From: UBA6522 sp965205045
Lineage (GTDB): Bacteria; Pseudomonadota; Gammaproteobacteria; Steroidobacterales; Rariloculaceae
Assembly: GCA_965205045.1 (NCBI GenBank)
Contig: OZ242031.1
Span: forward strand, 3,348,001 to 3,412,000
Direction: 5' to 3'
Length of the DNA stretch: 64,000 nucleotides
The notes beneath the pieces were generated by a model. The model did not search any database. It was not told where the DNA came from and saw nothing but the letters and a program-made list of their open reading frames with translations. How positions within the stretch are numbered: position 1 is the first letter of the stretch; each line of letters begins with the position of its first letter. Both the position numbers and the translations under genes were made by a program. This document shows positions 1 to 8,906 of the stretch, in pieces.

Positions 1-266
1 GCGGGGTCAGCCCCGTCAGCTCGTACGAGGTCGCATCGAGGGTTCGAGCGTGGGCCCTCACCCAGGCGACTCCCGGGTCGCCGCCGCTGTGCGCCGGATT
101 TTGGCTGGCGTGCTCCTCCGATCATCCGAACCGGCACGTTATCCGTTGCGGGCGATGCATGGCGCAGAGCCGGCACAGGTCTGGAACACACTCAGGACGT
201 TCGAAGTAAAATAGGCCCCTGACGGGACATTTTCGCTGTTTGGAGTTCGCTCCGGAGGTCAACCAT
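1..266. other. Leading segment without an assignable gene
   Basis: No reading frame here shows a recognisable protein family on either strand. The last bases carry a GGAGG ribosome binding site (254-258) for the gene starting at 267. The first part could be the edge of a gene lying mostly outside the window, but nothing visible supports that. Confidence 0.4.
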
Positions 267-659
267 ATGAACACCAGAGTCGCTGGCGTTTTCCTGGCAA
301 CTTCGCTGCTGGTCGTAATGACCAGCGCATCGGCACACCATGGCGGCGCAGCCTACGACGGTTCGGAGACCGTCGAGGTTGTCGGCAAGGTGAGCCGGTT
401 CGAGTTTGTCAATCCCCACGTCCTGATTTATGCGAACGTCACGGACGAAGACGGCAATACGGTTGAGTGGTCCGGCGAACTGACGAGCCCCAATCGTCTC
501 GCCCGCAGCGAGCGCAGCGCCGTCAGGTGGCACAAGGATATTTTCCAGCCCGGCGACGACATCACCCTGATCGGCAACCCGGCCAGAAGCGGCGCGCCCT
601 CATTGCGCTTGCAGGAAGTGCTGAACGGCGACGGGGTGAGGATGATCGGCGGCGATTGA
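267..659 (+). CDS. DUF6152-type exported protein (N-terminal module only)
   Basis: Small secreted protein of 130 residues. A Sec signal peptide of about 23 residues ends in ASA, directly followed by HHGG, so the mature protein should begin with two histidines. The core carries the family pattern of a Gly-x-Val strand, then FVNPHV, then a VEW-containing strand and a GDD-I-L-GNPAR stretch. I chose ATG 267 because a GGAGG lies 8 bases upstream and the signal peptide starts there; an in-frame start at 240 lacks this. The family is of unknown function. The next gene (743) encodes the second module that is fused to this one in five other proteins of the window, so the two probably act together in the periplasm. 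A metal-binding role is inference only. Confidence 0.8.
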   Translation: MNTRVAGVFLATSLLVVMTSASAHHGGAAYDGSETVEVVGKVSRFEFVNPHVLIYANVTDEDGNTVEWSGELTSPNRLARSERSAVRWHKDIFQPGDDITLIGNPARSGAPSLRLQEVLNGDGVRMIGGD

Positions 660-742
660 CCCGGTGTTGTCGCGGTATATCGGTACAACTGCACCGATAA
701 CTCTCAGCCACATCATGTGAGTGAATTCGGGAGCGAATTGAC

Positions 743-1489
743 ATGCCTACACGGTTTCTTGTTCTGATCGGCGCGGCCTTTGCCGTTGTTTCGTCTTCTT
801 CCTGGTCGCAGGTCGCCGGGCACGGCGATGACCTGTCGGGCGTGTGGACCAACGACCCGGAACCGGACACCCGTCCGTTTCAGAACTGGGCGTTGACCGG
901 AGACCTGCCTCCCATGACGGAATGGGCGCTGGAGCGCTTCGATGCGTCCAGGCCCACCTTCGGCCCGCGCAGCGTGCCGGTTCTGGAAACCAACGATCCC
1001 GTGTACGCCTGCTTCCCGCCGGGAACGCCGCGAATCTACATGCACCCGTTCCCCATGGAAATCGTTCAGACGCCCGGACGGGTGATGATGGTTTTCGAAT
1101 ACGACCACGTCGTGCGGGCGATCTATACCGACGGCCGCGACCATCGCACGGATCTCGCGCCCATGTACATGGGCGATTCCACGGGACACTGGGAAGGGGA
1201 TACCCTGGTCGTGGAGACGGTCAACTTCAACGACAGGACCTGGGTGGACCGCCGCGGCGTTCCCCACAGCGAAGAAATGCGGGTGGTCGAGCGGATTCGT
1301 CGCGTCAGCGAAGACAGGCTCCGTATCGACATCACGGTGGAGGACCCGATCGCCTTCACCGAAACCTGGTCCGGGCAACGGCACTATCGACGCGTGGACT
1401 GGGATATCGAAGAGTTCGTCTGCATGGACAACGTCAACTTTGAAGCGTACGAGCGGGAGGTGCTGGAATACGAGGGGGAAACGGAGTAA
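743..1489 (+). CDS. Exported protein matching the C-terminal module of fused DUF6152 proteins
   Basis: 248 residues with a Sec signal peptide (about residues 1-22, ending near SWSQ). The mature part begins DLSGVW, has a CFPPGTPR segment near residue 91, an MGDSTGHWEGDTLVVET block in the middle, and a late FVCMDN. These match the second halves of the proteins at 12215, 26087 and 55490 (there CIPPG, MGRS-GRWEG-TLVVET and a C-terminal Cys). Two spaced cysteines conserved across the paralogs could form a disulfide. The gene follows the DUF6152-only gene on the same strand after 83 bases, so it looks like a split version of the fused architecture. Function is unknown. Confidence 0.75.
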   Translation: MPTRFLVLIGAAFAVVSSSSWSQVAGHGDDLSGVWTNDPEPDTRPFQNWALTGDLPPMTEWALERFDASRPTFGPRSVPVLETNDPVYACFPPGTPRIYMHPFPMEIVQTPGRVMMVFEYDHVVRAIYTDGRDHRTDLAPMYMGDSTGHWEGDTLVVETVNFNDRTWVDRRGVPHSEEMRVVERIRRVSEDRLRIDITVEDPIAFTETWSGQRHYRRVDWDIEEFVCMDNVNFEAYEREVLEYEGETE

Positions 1490-1771
1490 CTCCGGCAACG
1501 GGATTGGAGAGGCCATTAAATCACTTTGTTCTCTCTCAACACATCCAGCGCGCGATCTCCTGCCGCGAGACGGTTCAGTTGCCCAAAGTGTAGCTGAACT
1601 ATACGGCATACTCCCCCAGTTTCCGATTGATGCGTGCTGCGGAGATGGCTGGCAGCTCGACCGCTAAATGGAGCCAGGACAAGCGGAGCTTGACTGCCGG
1701 CAGGTGCAGTCCGTGGCGGTAGTGGTTCGACTGGCCTTCAACGATAATGGCCCACCCATGGGTGGTCAGCG
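1490..1771. other. Intergenic stretch, nothing recognised
   Basis: The short open frames here do not resemble proteins and no RNA structure or strong promoter stood out. Confidence 0.4.
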
Positions 1772-2248
1772 ATGAGTGAACGAGACTCCGGGTACCCGGA
1801 CTTCCGGGATCACCTGGCGCGTCTCGAATCGCGGGGCCTGCTGCGCCGGATCGGTCGCCCCATCGACAAGGACACTGAACTGCATCCTCTCGTGCGCTGG
1901 CAGTTTCAGGGCGGGCTCCCGGAATCGGAGCGCTCGGCGTTCCTGTTCACCCGGGTCACCGGCGCCGGTGGGCGTGCTTACGACATGCCGGTCGCGGTGG
2001 GCGCCCTGGCGGCAACTCCGGAAATCTACGCGGTCGGCATGGGCGTGGCGGTAGATGAAATCGGGACCAGGTGGCTCCATGCAATGGAGAATCCCATCCC
2101 TCCGGTCAGGGTGGATTCGCCGCCCTGCCAGCAGGTAGTTGTTCAGGGCGGAGAATTGTCCAGGCCGGGGAGCGGCCTCGACAGCCTTCCGGTGCCCATA
2201 TCCACACCGGGGTACGATGCCGCGCCCTTGACGCAGTGCGGGTTGTGA
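1772..2248 (+). pseudogene. UbiD-family decarboxylase, N-terminal fragment
   Basis: The frame encodes the start of a UbiD-type (de)carboxylase, which uses prenylated FMN and is normally about 450-500 residues. Visible family features are DFRDHLARLESRGLLRRI at the N terminus, a long Ala/Val-rich strand region, and LPVPISTPGYDAAP near residue 148. At that point UbiD homology stops and the frame ends after ten further residues. The following DNA continues in another frame as the C-terminal part of a molybdenum hydroxylase. The prenyl-FMN-binding and catalytic residues of UbiD lie beyond the break, so this fragment cannot be active. The junction is near 2222-2232. Confidence 0.8.
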
Positions 2249-3000
2249 TGGGGGACACGGACGTTGTCAAGGCGGGGGGAGGATCGCACTCCGGGCGGTC
2301 CATGCGTCAGGCTGCCACGATCCTCTATTCGGCCTCCCGGGATCTTGTCGACACGGCCAGGGCGGCCGCGGCGGCCCGGTTCCCCCTGGCCGCATCCGAA
2401 GTGTCGTTCGAAGACGGTGTCTTTCGTGGACCGGAACCCGGCCAGTCCGCAGACTGGTTCGAACTGGCTGAGTCGGCGGAACTGAGCGTCGTGCGCGAGC
2501 ACGAATTCGATGCGCCGGTCTTTCCCAACGGTTGCGCCGCCTGCGAGGTGGAAGTCGATCCGGAAACCGGCTTCGTGCGCATCCTGCGCTATGTCGCCGT
2601 GGACGACGTGGGCCGCGTGATCAATCCGCTGATCGTCGATGGCCAGACCCACGGCTGCATCGCCCAGGGCGTCGGGCAGGCGCTCTGGGAGCAGTGCGTA
2701 ATCGATGCGGAGTCCGGCCAGCCCGTCTGCGGTTCGCTCATGGACTACACGCTCTGCCGGGCCGATGAATTGCCCACGTTCCACACGGCGTTGAATGAGG
2801 TGCTTTCGCCCACGAATCCGCTGGGCATCAAGTCCGGGGGCGAGGGGCCGACCACACCGGCGTTGGCCGCGGTGATCAACGCCATCGTCGATGCGCTGCA
2901 CGAATACGGGGTGCGCGATATCGAGATGCCGGCAACGCCTCTGCGCGTCTGGAATGCGGTCCGGGCGGCCGGGGCTACCCGGGGAGAGGCAACCGGATGA
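2224..3000 (+). pseudogene. Xanthine dehydrogenase/CO dehydrogenase-type molybdenum subunit (CoxL-like), C-terminal fragment
   Basis: From about 2232 the +1 frame reads VRVVMGDTDVVKAGGGSHSG and runs to the normal end of a molybdopterin-binding large subunit. Family landmarks include GSHSGRSMR, a long VDDVGRVINPLIVDGQ stretch, LMDYTLCRADELP and KSGGEGPTTPA, the last carrying the glutamate that acts as catalytic base in this family. Only the last third of a roughly 750-residue protein is present. The upstream two thirds are replaced by the ubiD fragment in a different frame. An open frame starting at 2071 covers it but its first 55 residues are not CoxL-like. The iron-sulfur and FAD partner subunits are absent. 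Confidence 0.8.
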
Positions 3001-3091
3001 GCATGGCGAGCGAAGGCGCTTCCTGTCGAGCCGCCGGACCGTGGCATTTCCTGGACGGGATGCAACCGGATGGGCATGGCGAGCGAAGGCG
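2989..3091. repeat. 30-bp direct repeat pair flanking the end of the CoxL fragment
   Basis: Bases 2989-3018 and 3062-3091 are the same 30-mer with a single mismatch (GCAACCGGATG, then A or G, then CATGGCGAGCGAAGGCG). The first copy spans the stop codon of the CoxL fragment; the second lies 73 bases downstream. This looks like a short local duplication. Confidence 0.85.
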
Positions 3092-3191
3092 CCGCGGGCC
3101 GGCAGTAGTATTGGGGTTCGTCAGGGTCTATGCTTGGATGTTCGATGCGGCGGGGTGAGGTGGCCACCGTTCGCCGCGTCGGGGAGGTGCC

Positions 3192-5201
3192 ATGAAGCGT
3201 GACGATCAATCCCGTCCAGAAGATCAATCCCGTCCGGAGAATTCCACGCACGAAGAATCCGAGAGCGTCAATCGCAGGGAGTTTCTCTCGTCCGCCACTG
3301 TAGCGGGGCTGGCTGCCGCTTCGGTCGGCGCGACAGACAAGGCGGCGGCGCAGCAGGTCGCCAGCAACGAGTCGGCGCCCGGGGCACTGCCGCCCACCGC
3401 GGTCCAGGAGGCGATGGAATCCGAAATACCCGCGGGTTACAGCGCCGAGGAGGCGCGCGAGTACTTTGTCCGCAATCCCGGCTCCGATTTCATGGTGGAC
3501 GTGATCAAGCGCCTGGGCCTCGACTACATCACCACCAACCCCGGCTCAAGCTTTCGAGGCTTTCACGAATCCATCGTCAACTATGGCGGCAATCAGGCGC
3601 CGGAGCTTCTGACCTGCGTTCACGAAGAGCAGGCGACTGCGATGGCGCATGGCTACTTCAAGGTCACCGGCAGGCCGCTGGGCGTGCTCTGCCAGGGGAC
3701 GGTGGGGCTGCAACATGCGTCCATGGCGGTCTACAACGCCTGGTGCGATCGCACGCCCATGGTCCTGCTCGCCGGCAACCATCTCGATGCCACCGAGCGC
3801 CGTGCGGGCGTGGAGTGGTCGCATTCGGCCCAGGACTGCGTGCGCGTGGTGCGCGACTACATCAAGTGGGACGATACGCCGTTCTCCCTGCAGCACTACG
3901 CGGAATCCATGGCCCGCGCCTACAGGATCGCCATGACACCGCCCATGGGGCCGGTGGCCGTGGTTATCGACGGACACTTGCAGGAGGGGGACGTCGGCGA
4001 TCACTCACCCGAATTACTGCCGGTGACACCTGTGCAACCGCCTGTAGGGGACGAGGCGGCCATTGCCGAAGCGGCCCGCTGGCTCGTGGAAGCGGATTCG
4101 CCCGTCATTGTTGCCGACCTGATGGCCCACGACCAGGAAGGCGTGGAGCGGCTCGTCGCGCTGGCAGAGGCGTTACAGGCGCCGGTGGCCAACCAGTTCG
4201 GGCGCATGAACTTCCCCAACACGCACTACCTTGCCCAGGGCGCCGCGGCGGTTGCGCAGGCCGATGTGGTGCTGGGACTGGAGCTGTTCGATACGTGGGG
4301 CGTCATCAATACGATGCGCGACCGCGTGCACCGTGACGCCGTCCGCAGGGCTCGTCCTGACGCGCGGGTAATCAGTATCGGCGCGAACGATCTGTTCACC
4401 AAGTCCAACTACCAGAATTTTCAGCGCTACTATCCGTCGGATCTCGCCATCGCCGGGGATGCTCAGGCGACGCTGCCGATCCTGACCGACGCCGTGCTTT
4501 CGAGCATGTTGCGATCGCGGCGCGCAACCAATGCCGAACGGGAATCCCGCTGGCGGAACGCGCACGCCCGCGCCCGCGAGCAGGCGCTGAACGATGCCCG
4601 ATACGGCTGGAACGCCAGTCCGGTCAGCACGTCGCGCCTCTATGCGGAATTGTGGAACGTGGTGAAGGACAGGGATTGGGCGCTTGTGTCCGATGACAAC
4701 ATGCAAAGCCGCTGGGCTCGACGATTGTGGCCGATCGAGAGGCATCATCAATACATCGGCCGTTCAGGCGGCGCCGGTCTGGGTTACGGTGCGCCGGCGG
4801 CCGTTGGCGCCGCGCTGGCTCACCGCGCCGAAGGTCGCCTGGCGGTAAACGTGCAGCGGGACGGCGACATGATGTACACGCCGGGGGCGTTCTGGACCGC
4901 TGCGTATCACGGGATACCGCTCCTGACGGTGACCCATAACAATCAGGGCTATCACCAGGAATTCATGCATCTGCAGCGAATGGCTGCGCGGCGACAACGG
5001 GGAATCGACGGCAGTTCGTGGGTGGGCAACGAATTGCGCAATCCCGATATCGACCTCGCCCGGATCGCCGGCGCCATGGGCGTGTGGTCGGAAGGCCCGA
5101 TCACGGAACCCGATGACCTTGGTCCGGCTCTGGCGCGCGCCGTGGAGGTCGTCGATGGCGGCGAGCCGGCCTTTGTGGATGTGCGCTGTCAGCCGAGATG
5201 A
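3192..5201 (+). CDS. Tat-exported thiamine diphosphate-dependent enzyme (acetolactate synthase/benzoylformate decarboxylase-like)
   Basis: 669 residues with a twin-arginine leader (NRREFLSSATVAGLAAA, about residues 27-43), so a periplasmic location is expected, unusual for this fold. Three ThDP-enzyme domains follow: the pyrimidine-binding domain with the activating glutamate in CVHEEQATAMAHGY (Glu145), a central domain near residues 280-430, and the pyrophosphate-binding domain with QRDGDMMYTPGAFW followed by THNNQGYHQE. The usual GDG metal motif reads RDGD, so its first glycine is replaced. The ATG at 3192 has GGGGAGGT just upstream. The gene overlaps the following cytochrome c by four bases, which implies translational coupling and perhaps electron transfer from an oxidative reaction. 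The substrate cannot be told. Confidence 0.85.
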   Translation: MKRDDQSRPEDQSRPENSTHEESESVNRREFLSSATVAGLAAASVGATDKAAAQQVASNESAPGALPPTAVQEAMESEIPAGYSAEEAREYFVRNPGSDFMVDVIKRLGLDYITTNPGSSFRGFHESIVNYGGNQAPELLTCVHEEQATAMAHGYFKVTGRPLGVLCQGTVGLQHASMAVYNAWCDRTPMVLLAGNHLDATERRAGVEWSHSAQDCVRVVRDYIKWDDTPFSLQHYAESMARAYRIAMTPPMGPVAVVIDGHLQEGDVGDHSPELLPVTPVQPPVGDEAAIAEAARWLVEADSPVIVADLMAHDQEGVERLVALAEALQAPVANQFGRMNFPNTHYLAQGAAAVAQADVVLGLELFDTWGVINTMRDRVHRDAVRRARPDARVISIGANDLFTKSNYQNFQRYYPSDLAIAGDAQATLPILTDAVLSSMLRSRRATNAERESRWRNAHARAREQALNDARYGWNASPVSTSRLYAELWNVVKDRDWALVSDDNMQSRWARRLWPIERHHQYIGRSGGAGLGYGAPAAVGAALAHRAEGRLAVNVQRDGDMMYTPGAFWTAAYHGIPLLTVTHNNQGYHQEFMHLQRMAARRQRGIDGSSWVGNELRNPDIDLARIAGAMGVWSEGPITEPDDLGPALARAVEVVDGGEPAFVDVRCQPR

Positions 5202-5572
5202 AATTGAGTCTGCGGAATACCCGGTCAGCCGGGCGCGGCGTGCTGGTCATTTCGCTGTGGGCACTTGGTTCCGCGGTTGCATATACCCAGGAACCGGACG
5301 ACGATGTCCGCGAAGGCCGGGCGCTGTACGACAGCCACCAGTGCTGGCAATGCCACGGCTACGAGGGGCAGGGGAGCGTGGCCGGCGTGCGGGTCGCGCC
5401 TACGCTTTATCCGTACGAGGCTTTCGCGCGGCTGGTGCGGCATACGAACCTGATGCCGGCCTATTCGCCCAATGTGCTCAGCGAGGAGCAGCTTCGGCTG
5501 ATCTACGCCTTTGTGCAATCCATCCCGGAGCCGCCGCCGTTGGAGGACATTCCGGAACTGGGCTTCGAGTAA
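5198..5572 (+). CDS. Class I cytochrome c, exported
   Basis: 124 residues with a Sec signal peptide (hydrophobic stretch about residues 14-28). One haem-binding site CWQCH sits at residues 49-53 and a likely axial methionine in NLMPAYS near residue 91. The C-terminal LSEEQLRLIYAFVQSIP helix is typical of single-haem class I cytochromes. It starts inside the last codons of the ThDP enzyme (ATGA overlap), so the pair is probably one operon in which this protein takes electrons from the partner or from another periplasmic oxidoreductase. Confidence 0.88.
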   Translation: MKLSLRNTRSAGRGVLVISLWALGSAVAYTQEPDDDVREGRALYDSHQCWQCHGYEGQGSVAGVRVAPTLYPYEAFARLVRHTNLMPAYSPNVLSEEQLRLIYAFVQSIPEPPPLEDIPELGFE

Positions 5573-5619
5573 ATAAGTTAATATATAACAATACGTTGTA
5601 ATATTTACTTATAATTAAC

Positions 5620-7254
5620 ATGAAAATAAATCGCTTGTCGGGGAAGGGTTATCTGGTCCTCGTGATGTCCATGGCGGGCGCGCTGGCCGCGTGCCGGACG
5701 GAGCAGCCGGCGATTGCCGAACAGGTCTTGCTCAACGGCAAGATCCTGACCGTCGACAGCGAGTTCTCGATTGCCGATGCGTTGGCCATCGAGGGCGAGA
5801 GGATCGTCGCCGTCGGCACCGGCGAGGAAATCGAGGCTCGTGTCGGGCCGGATACCCGCGTGATCGATCTCGGCGGTCGAACTGTGATCCCGGGCCTCAT
5901 CGACAACCACATGCACTTCATCCGCGCCGTGCAGCGCTGGAATCTCCAGGCACGTATCGATGGTGTGAATTCCAGGCAGGAAGCGCTGGACATCATGGCC
6001 GCGAAGGCGGCCTCGATGGAGCCCGGAGAGTGGCTGATGGTGCAGGGTGGCTGGCGGGAGAACCAATTCGCGGACGGCGAAGGCGGATTCACGCTGGAAG
6101 AACTAGACGCGGCGGCGCCCGAAAACCCGCTCTTTCTGCAGATCACCTACCAGTCGGTGTATGCCAACAGCCTGGCGCTGGAGGCGGTGGGCGTGTCACC
6201 GGAGGAGGGCGCCTACCATCAGGGACCGCCGCTGATTTCCGGTCAACCCCCTTACGGCCTGCTCAACGAGCAGATGCCGGCCGTTTCGCAGGAACAGCTT
6301 GAACAAAATCTGTTCGACTTTATCCACGAACTGAATCGCGCGGGCCTGACAAGCGTCTACGACGTGGGACGCCCACCGGAAGGGGATATCTCGTTGCTGG
6401 AGCGCATGTCTTCGGAGGACAAGCCGCTGCCGCTGCGCGTCTGGCATACGCTCAAGTACGAGGCTTACGATCCGCAGGGGGCCGACGCGGCGGTCACGCT
6501 GGTGCGGAACAGCGCTCCGAACAACGGCGATTACCTGGGGCTGCTCGGATTGGGAGAGCATATCTACCTGCCGATGTTCGACAATCCGGGTACGACCGAG
6601 CGCTATTCCGACGAAATCATCGACGAATTCATGAAGATCGCCACGGCTGCAGCCGAGCGCGGATTCCAGGTGCACGAGCACACCATGCAGGATGTCACCG
6701 TGCAGAGCCTGCTGGACAGGTACGAAGTATTGAACGAAACGATTCCGCTGGCGCCGTTGCGCTGGACGTTCATTCACGTATTTACGCTCTCACCGGAGAG
6801 CATCGAAAGAATCGGGGAGCTGGGCATGACGATCGCCGTGCACAGCGTCGCCTCCCTTGCCGAGGCCCGGGTGCCGTTGCGCGATATCCAGGACAGCGGA
6901 ATCATCTGGGGCCTTGGGACGGACGCCACCATCGTGGCGCACTACCAGCCATTCATCACCCTGGGCTGGGCGGTGACGGGCAAGAACGTATCGGGAAATT
7001 CGGTTCTGGACCAGACCGTGAGCCGCGAGGAGGCGCTCATTGCGCACACTCGTGCCAACGCCTGGCAGCTGTTCAAGGAAGACGATCTCGGGACGCTGGA
7101 GCCGGGCAAGTTTGCGGACCTGGTGGTCCTGGACCGGGATTACCTGACCGTTCCCGAGGACGAGATTTTCGATATCGAGCCGGTATTGACCATGGTGGGC
7201 GGGAGAATTGCCTACAATGCCATTGAAGCGGGCGACGAAGCGACGCAAGAGTAA
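5620..7254 (+). CDS. Amidohydrolase lipoprotein (YtcJ-like, amidohydrolase family 3)
   Basis: 544 residues. The N terminus is a lipoprotein signal ending GALAAC, so the enzyme should be membrane anchored in the periplasm. The metal site begins with the HMH pair at residues 97-99 (GLIDNHMHF). Later HEHTMQD, FIHVFTL and WGLGTDATIV supply the remaining histidines and the aspartate, and the C-terminal LEPGKFADLVVLDRDY is the usual beta-sandwich return. The 47 bases upstream are very AT-rich with TATAAT at 5610-5615 and no clear ribosome binding site. A truncated paralog lies at 18283-18963. The substrate is unknown; the family hydrolyses C-N bonds in diverse amides and cyclic compounds. Confidence 0.88.
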   Translation: MKINRLSGKGYLVLVMSMAGALAACRTEQPAIAEQVLLNGKILTVDSEFSIADALAIEGERIVAVGTGEEIEARVGPDTRVIDLGGRTVIPGLIDNHMHFIRAVQRWNLQARIDGVNSRQEALDIMAAKAASMEPGEWLMVQGGWRENQFADGEGGFTLEELDAAAPENPLFLQITYQSVYANSLALEAVGVSPEEGAYHQGPPLISGQPPYGLLNEQMPAVSQEQLEQNLFDFIHELNRAGLTSVYDVGRPPEGDISLLERMSSEDKPLPLRVWHTLKYEAYDPQGADAAVTLVRNSAPNNGDYLGLLGLGEHIYLPMFDNPGTTERYSDEIIDEFMKIATAAAERGFQVHEHTMQDVTVQSLLDRYEVLNETIPLAPLRWTFIHVFTLSPESIERIGELGMTIAVHSVASLAEARVPLRDIQDSGIIWGLGTDATIVAHYQPFITLGWAVTGKNVSGNSVLDQTVSREEALIAHTRANAWQLFKEDDLGTLEPGKFADLVVLDRDYLTVPEDEIFDIEPVLTMVGGRIAYNAIEAGDEATQE

Positions 7255-7284
7255 GCGGGAATTCGCCTGGACGGGAGGATGACC

Positions 7285-8421
7285 ATGACCAGGACCAGAT
7301 TGATTTTTACGCTGGGAATGTTGCTGATGGCGACGGCCACCGGCACCGCTCAGCAGGCCGGTCCGGCGGCAACGCCTCTGGATTCCATCGACGTTCGCGT
7401 GAACGAGGAAATGGTCCGGGCGGCTCAGGCAATTCTGGAGAGTACCCGTGACGGCGTAGCGCAGCAGGGCGATGGCGACGCAGGGACCAACCGGGTCGAG
7501 CGAATGGTGGGGTACTCGAGAGAGGCACTGCTCCGCCTGCCGGCAGAGGACGAGGCCAGGCGCGACTGGGTGTACTGGCCACGGTTCCGGGTCGGGCTGA
7601 CGCTGGAATTCATGACCGCCGAGCAGCGGATGCTGGTCCACGACTTCCTGCAGACATCGCTGAGTGCGGTGGGATACCTGAAGACCGTTCACGTGATGCA
7701 GACCGAGGAGATTCTCAGCCTCTGGGAGGACGTCGGCCTGCCGAGAGGCAACGAGAAGTACTGGCTCGTGTTCTTCGGAACGCCGTCCATTGAGGAGCCG
7801 TGGGCGTGGCGTTTCGAGGGCCACCACGTGTCGCTGAACGTGTCCGTCGCCCCCGGGAGCATTCGAGTCACACCCACATTCTTCGGCGCCGACCCGGCCG
7901 AAGTACCCCAGGGGCCCATGGCCGGCTTTCGGCCCCATGGGGCGGTGGAGGATCTGGGCCGCACCCTGGTACTGAGCCTGAGCGGTTCGCAGCAGGAGGT
8001 CGCGATACTCTCCGATCAGCCGCCCCTGGAGATATTCGCCACCAATCTCGGCCGACCCCGGGACGACTGGGAGGCCTGGAAGGAGGCCCTGCAACCCGAA
8101 GGCATTGCCGTCGCCGATCTTCGTCCGGAACAACGCCAGATGGTGCAGCGGCTTCTCGACGAGGTGGTCACCACGTATCGTCCCGAAATCTCCGGGGCGT
8201 ACCTGAAGACAATCGACGTGGACGGCCTGAGTTTTGCCTGGATGGGGAGCGTCAATCGGCGCGAGCCGCACTACTACCGGCTGCAGGGCGCCGATTTCGT
8301 GTTCGAATACGATAACGTTCAGGACGACGCCAACCATGTCCATACCGTCTGGCGGAGCAAGAGCGGCGATTTCGGAGATGACCTGCTGCCGGATCACTAT
8401 CAGAGTGCGCACCGCCAGTAG
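7285..8421 (+). CDS. DUF3500-type exported protein
   Basis: 378 residues with a Sec signal peptide ending near ATGTAQQ. The C-terminal half carries AYLKTIDVDGLSFAW, HYYRLQGADFVFEYDN and NHVHTVWRSKSGDFGDDLL, the pattern of the DUF3500 family, whose function is unknown. The middle has repeated FMTAEQRMLVHDFLQT and LRPEQRQMVQRLLDEV segments, suggesting an internal duplication. I prefer ATG 7285 because GGGAGG (7273-7278) lies six bases before it, whereas the ATG at 7279 overlaps that site. It follows the amidohydrolase by 30 bases and may be cotranscribed. Confidence 0.75.
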   Translation: MTRTRLIFTLGMLLMATATGTAQQAGPAATPLDSIDVRVNEEMVRAAQAILESTRDGVAQQGDGDAGTNRVERMVGYSREALLRLPAEDEARRDWVYWPRFRVGLTLEFMTAEQRMLVHDFLQTSLSAVGYLKTVHVMQTEEILSLWEDVGLPRGNEKYWLVFFGTPSIEEPWAWRFEGHHVSLNVSVAPGSIRVTPTFFGADPAEVPQGPMAGFRPHGAVEDLGRTLVLSLSGSQQEVAILSDQPPLEIFATNLGRPRDDWEAWKEALQPEGIAVADLRPEQRQMVQRLLDEVVTTYRPEISGAYLKTIDVDGLSFAWMGSVNRREPHYYRLQGADFVFEYDNVQDDANHVHTVWRSKSGDFGDDLLPDHYQSAHRQ

Positions 8422-8444
8422 CGGCCTTGTCCGGGTCATGATGG

Positions 8445-8882
8445 ATGATGACCCCCGGGGCTGACCGACCGGCAGACAGGTGCCGCCGCCGTGCCGGGGT
8501 ACTGCTCTGCACGATTGCGGCGCTGGTGCTGGGATCCTCGCCGGCGCTCACGCAAACGCCTGCGGCAACGGCCTCAATGAAGACCGCGGAGGCTGCTCGC
8601 GCCGACGGTCCCATCGATATCGATGGCCGCCTCGACGAAGAAGCCTGGAACGGCGCCACCGTGATCACGGATCTCCACCAGATCCTGCCCGTCGAGTTCT
8701 CCGAACCGACTCAGCGGACCGAGTTCCTGGTCCTATACGACGACGAGGCGCTCTATCTGGCGGCCCGGATGTACGACGATCAACCGGACCGCGTGGTGGC
8801 AGCAATTCTCATTTTGACGCTCCGGGCCATCGTCGGCTGTGGATTGGGGGGCGATAGGGTTGAAGCGGGCTTGACAGCATAG
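8445..8882 (+). pseudogene. CBM9/DUF5916-type protein, N-terminal fragment cut by a mobile element
   Basis: The frame begins with a signal peptide (hydrophobic stretch about residues 18-35) followed by a family 9 carbohydrate-binding-like domain (IDIDGRLDEEAWNGA, then DEALYLAARMYDDQPDRVVA). Proteins of this type are normally 700 residues or more, with a large outer-membrane-like barrel. Here homology ends at about 8798, exactly where an inverted repeat (8799-8818) begins; the remaining 25 or so residues are read from mobile-element DNA. The rest of the gene is not found on the far side at 12115. Confidence 0.75.
8799..8818. repeat. Left terminal inverted repeat
   Basis: GCAGCAATTCTCATTTTGAC, 18/20 identical to the reverse complement of the right-end repeats. 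It marks the exact point where the CBM9-type gene is interrupted. Confidence 0.75.
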
Positions 8883-8899
8883 GGCGTATGGCCTATGTT
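8871..8899 (+). promoter_or_regulatory. Sigma70-like promoter of the adenine methylase
   Basis: A perfect -35 TTGACA (8871-8876), a 17-base spacer and -10 TATGTT (8894-8899). The expected transcription start near 8906-8907 coincides with the ATG at 8907, so the message may be leaderless. Confidence 0.6.
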
Positions 8900-8906
8900 G
8901 CGGGCC

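Noticed and set aside
1440..1667. 75-residue frame after the 743 gene
   Set aside because: Overlaps the real gene's end in another frame and has no recognisable features.
6790..8439. 549-residue minus-strand frame opposite the amidohydrolase and DUF3500 genes
   Set aside because: Spans two real genes on the other strand and shows no recognisable domain; typical GC-rich shadow.
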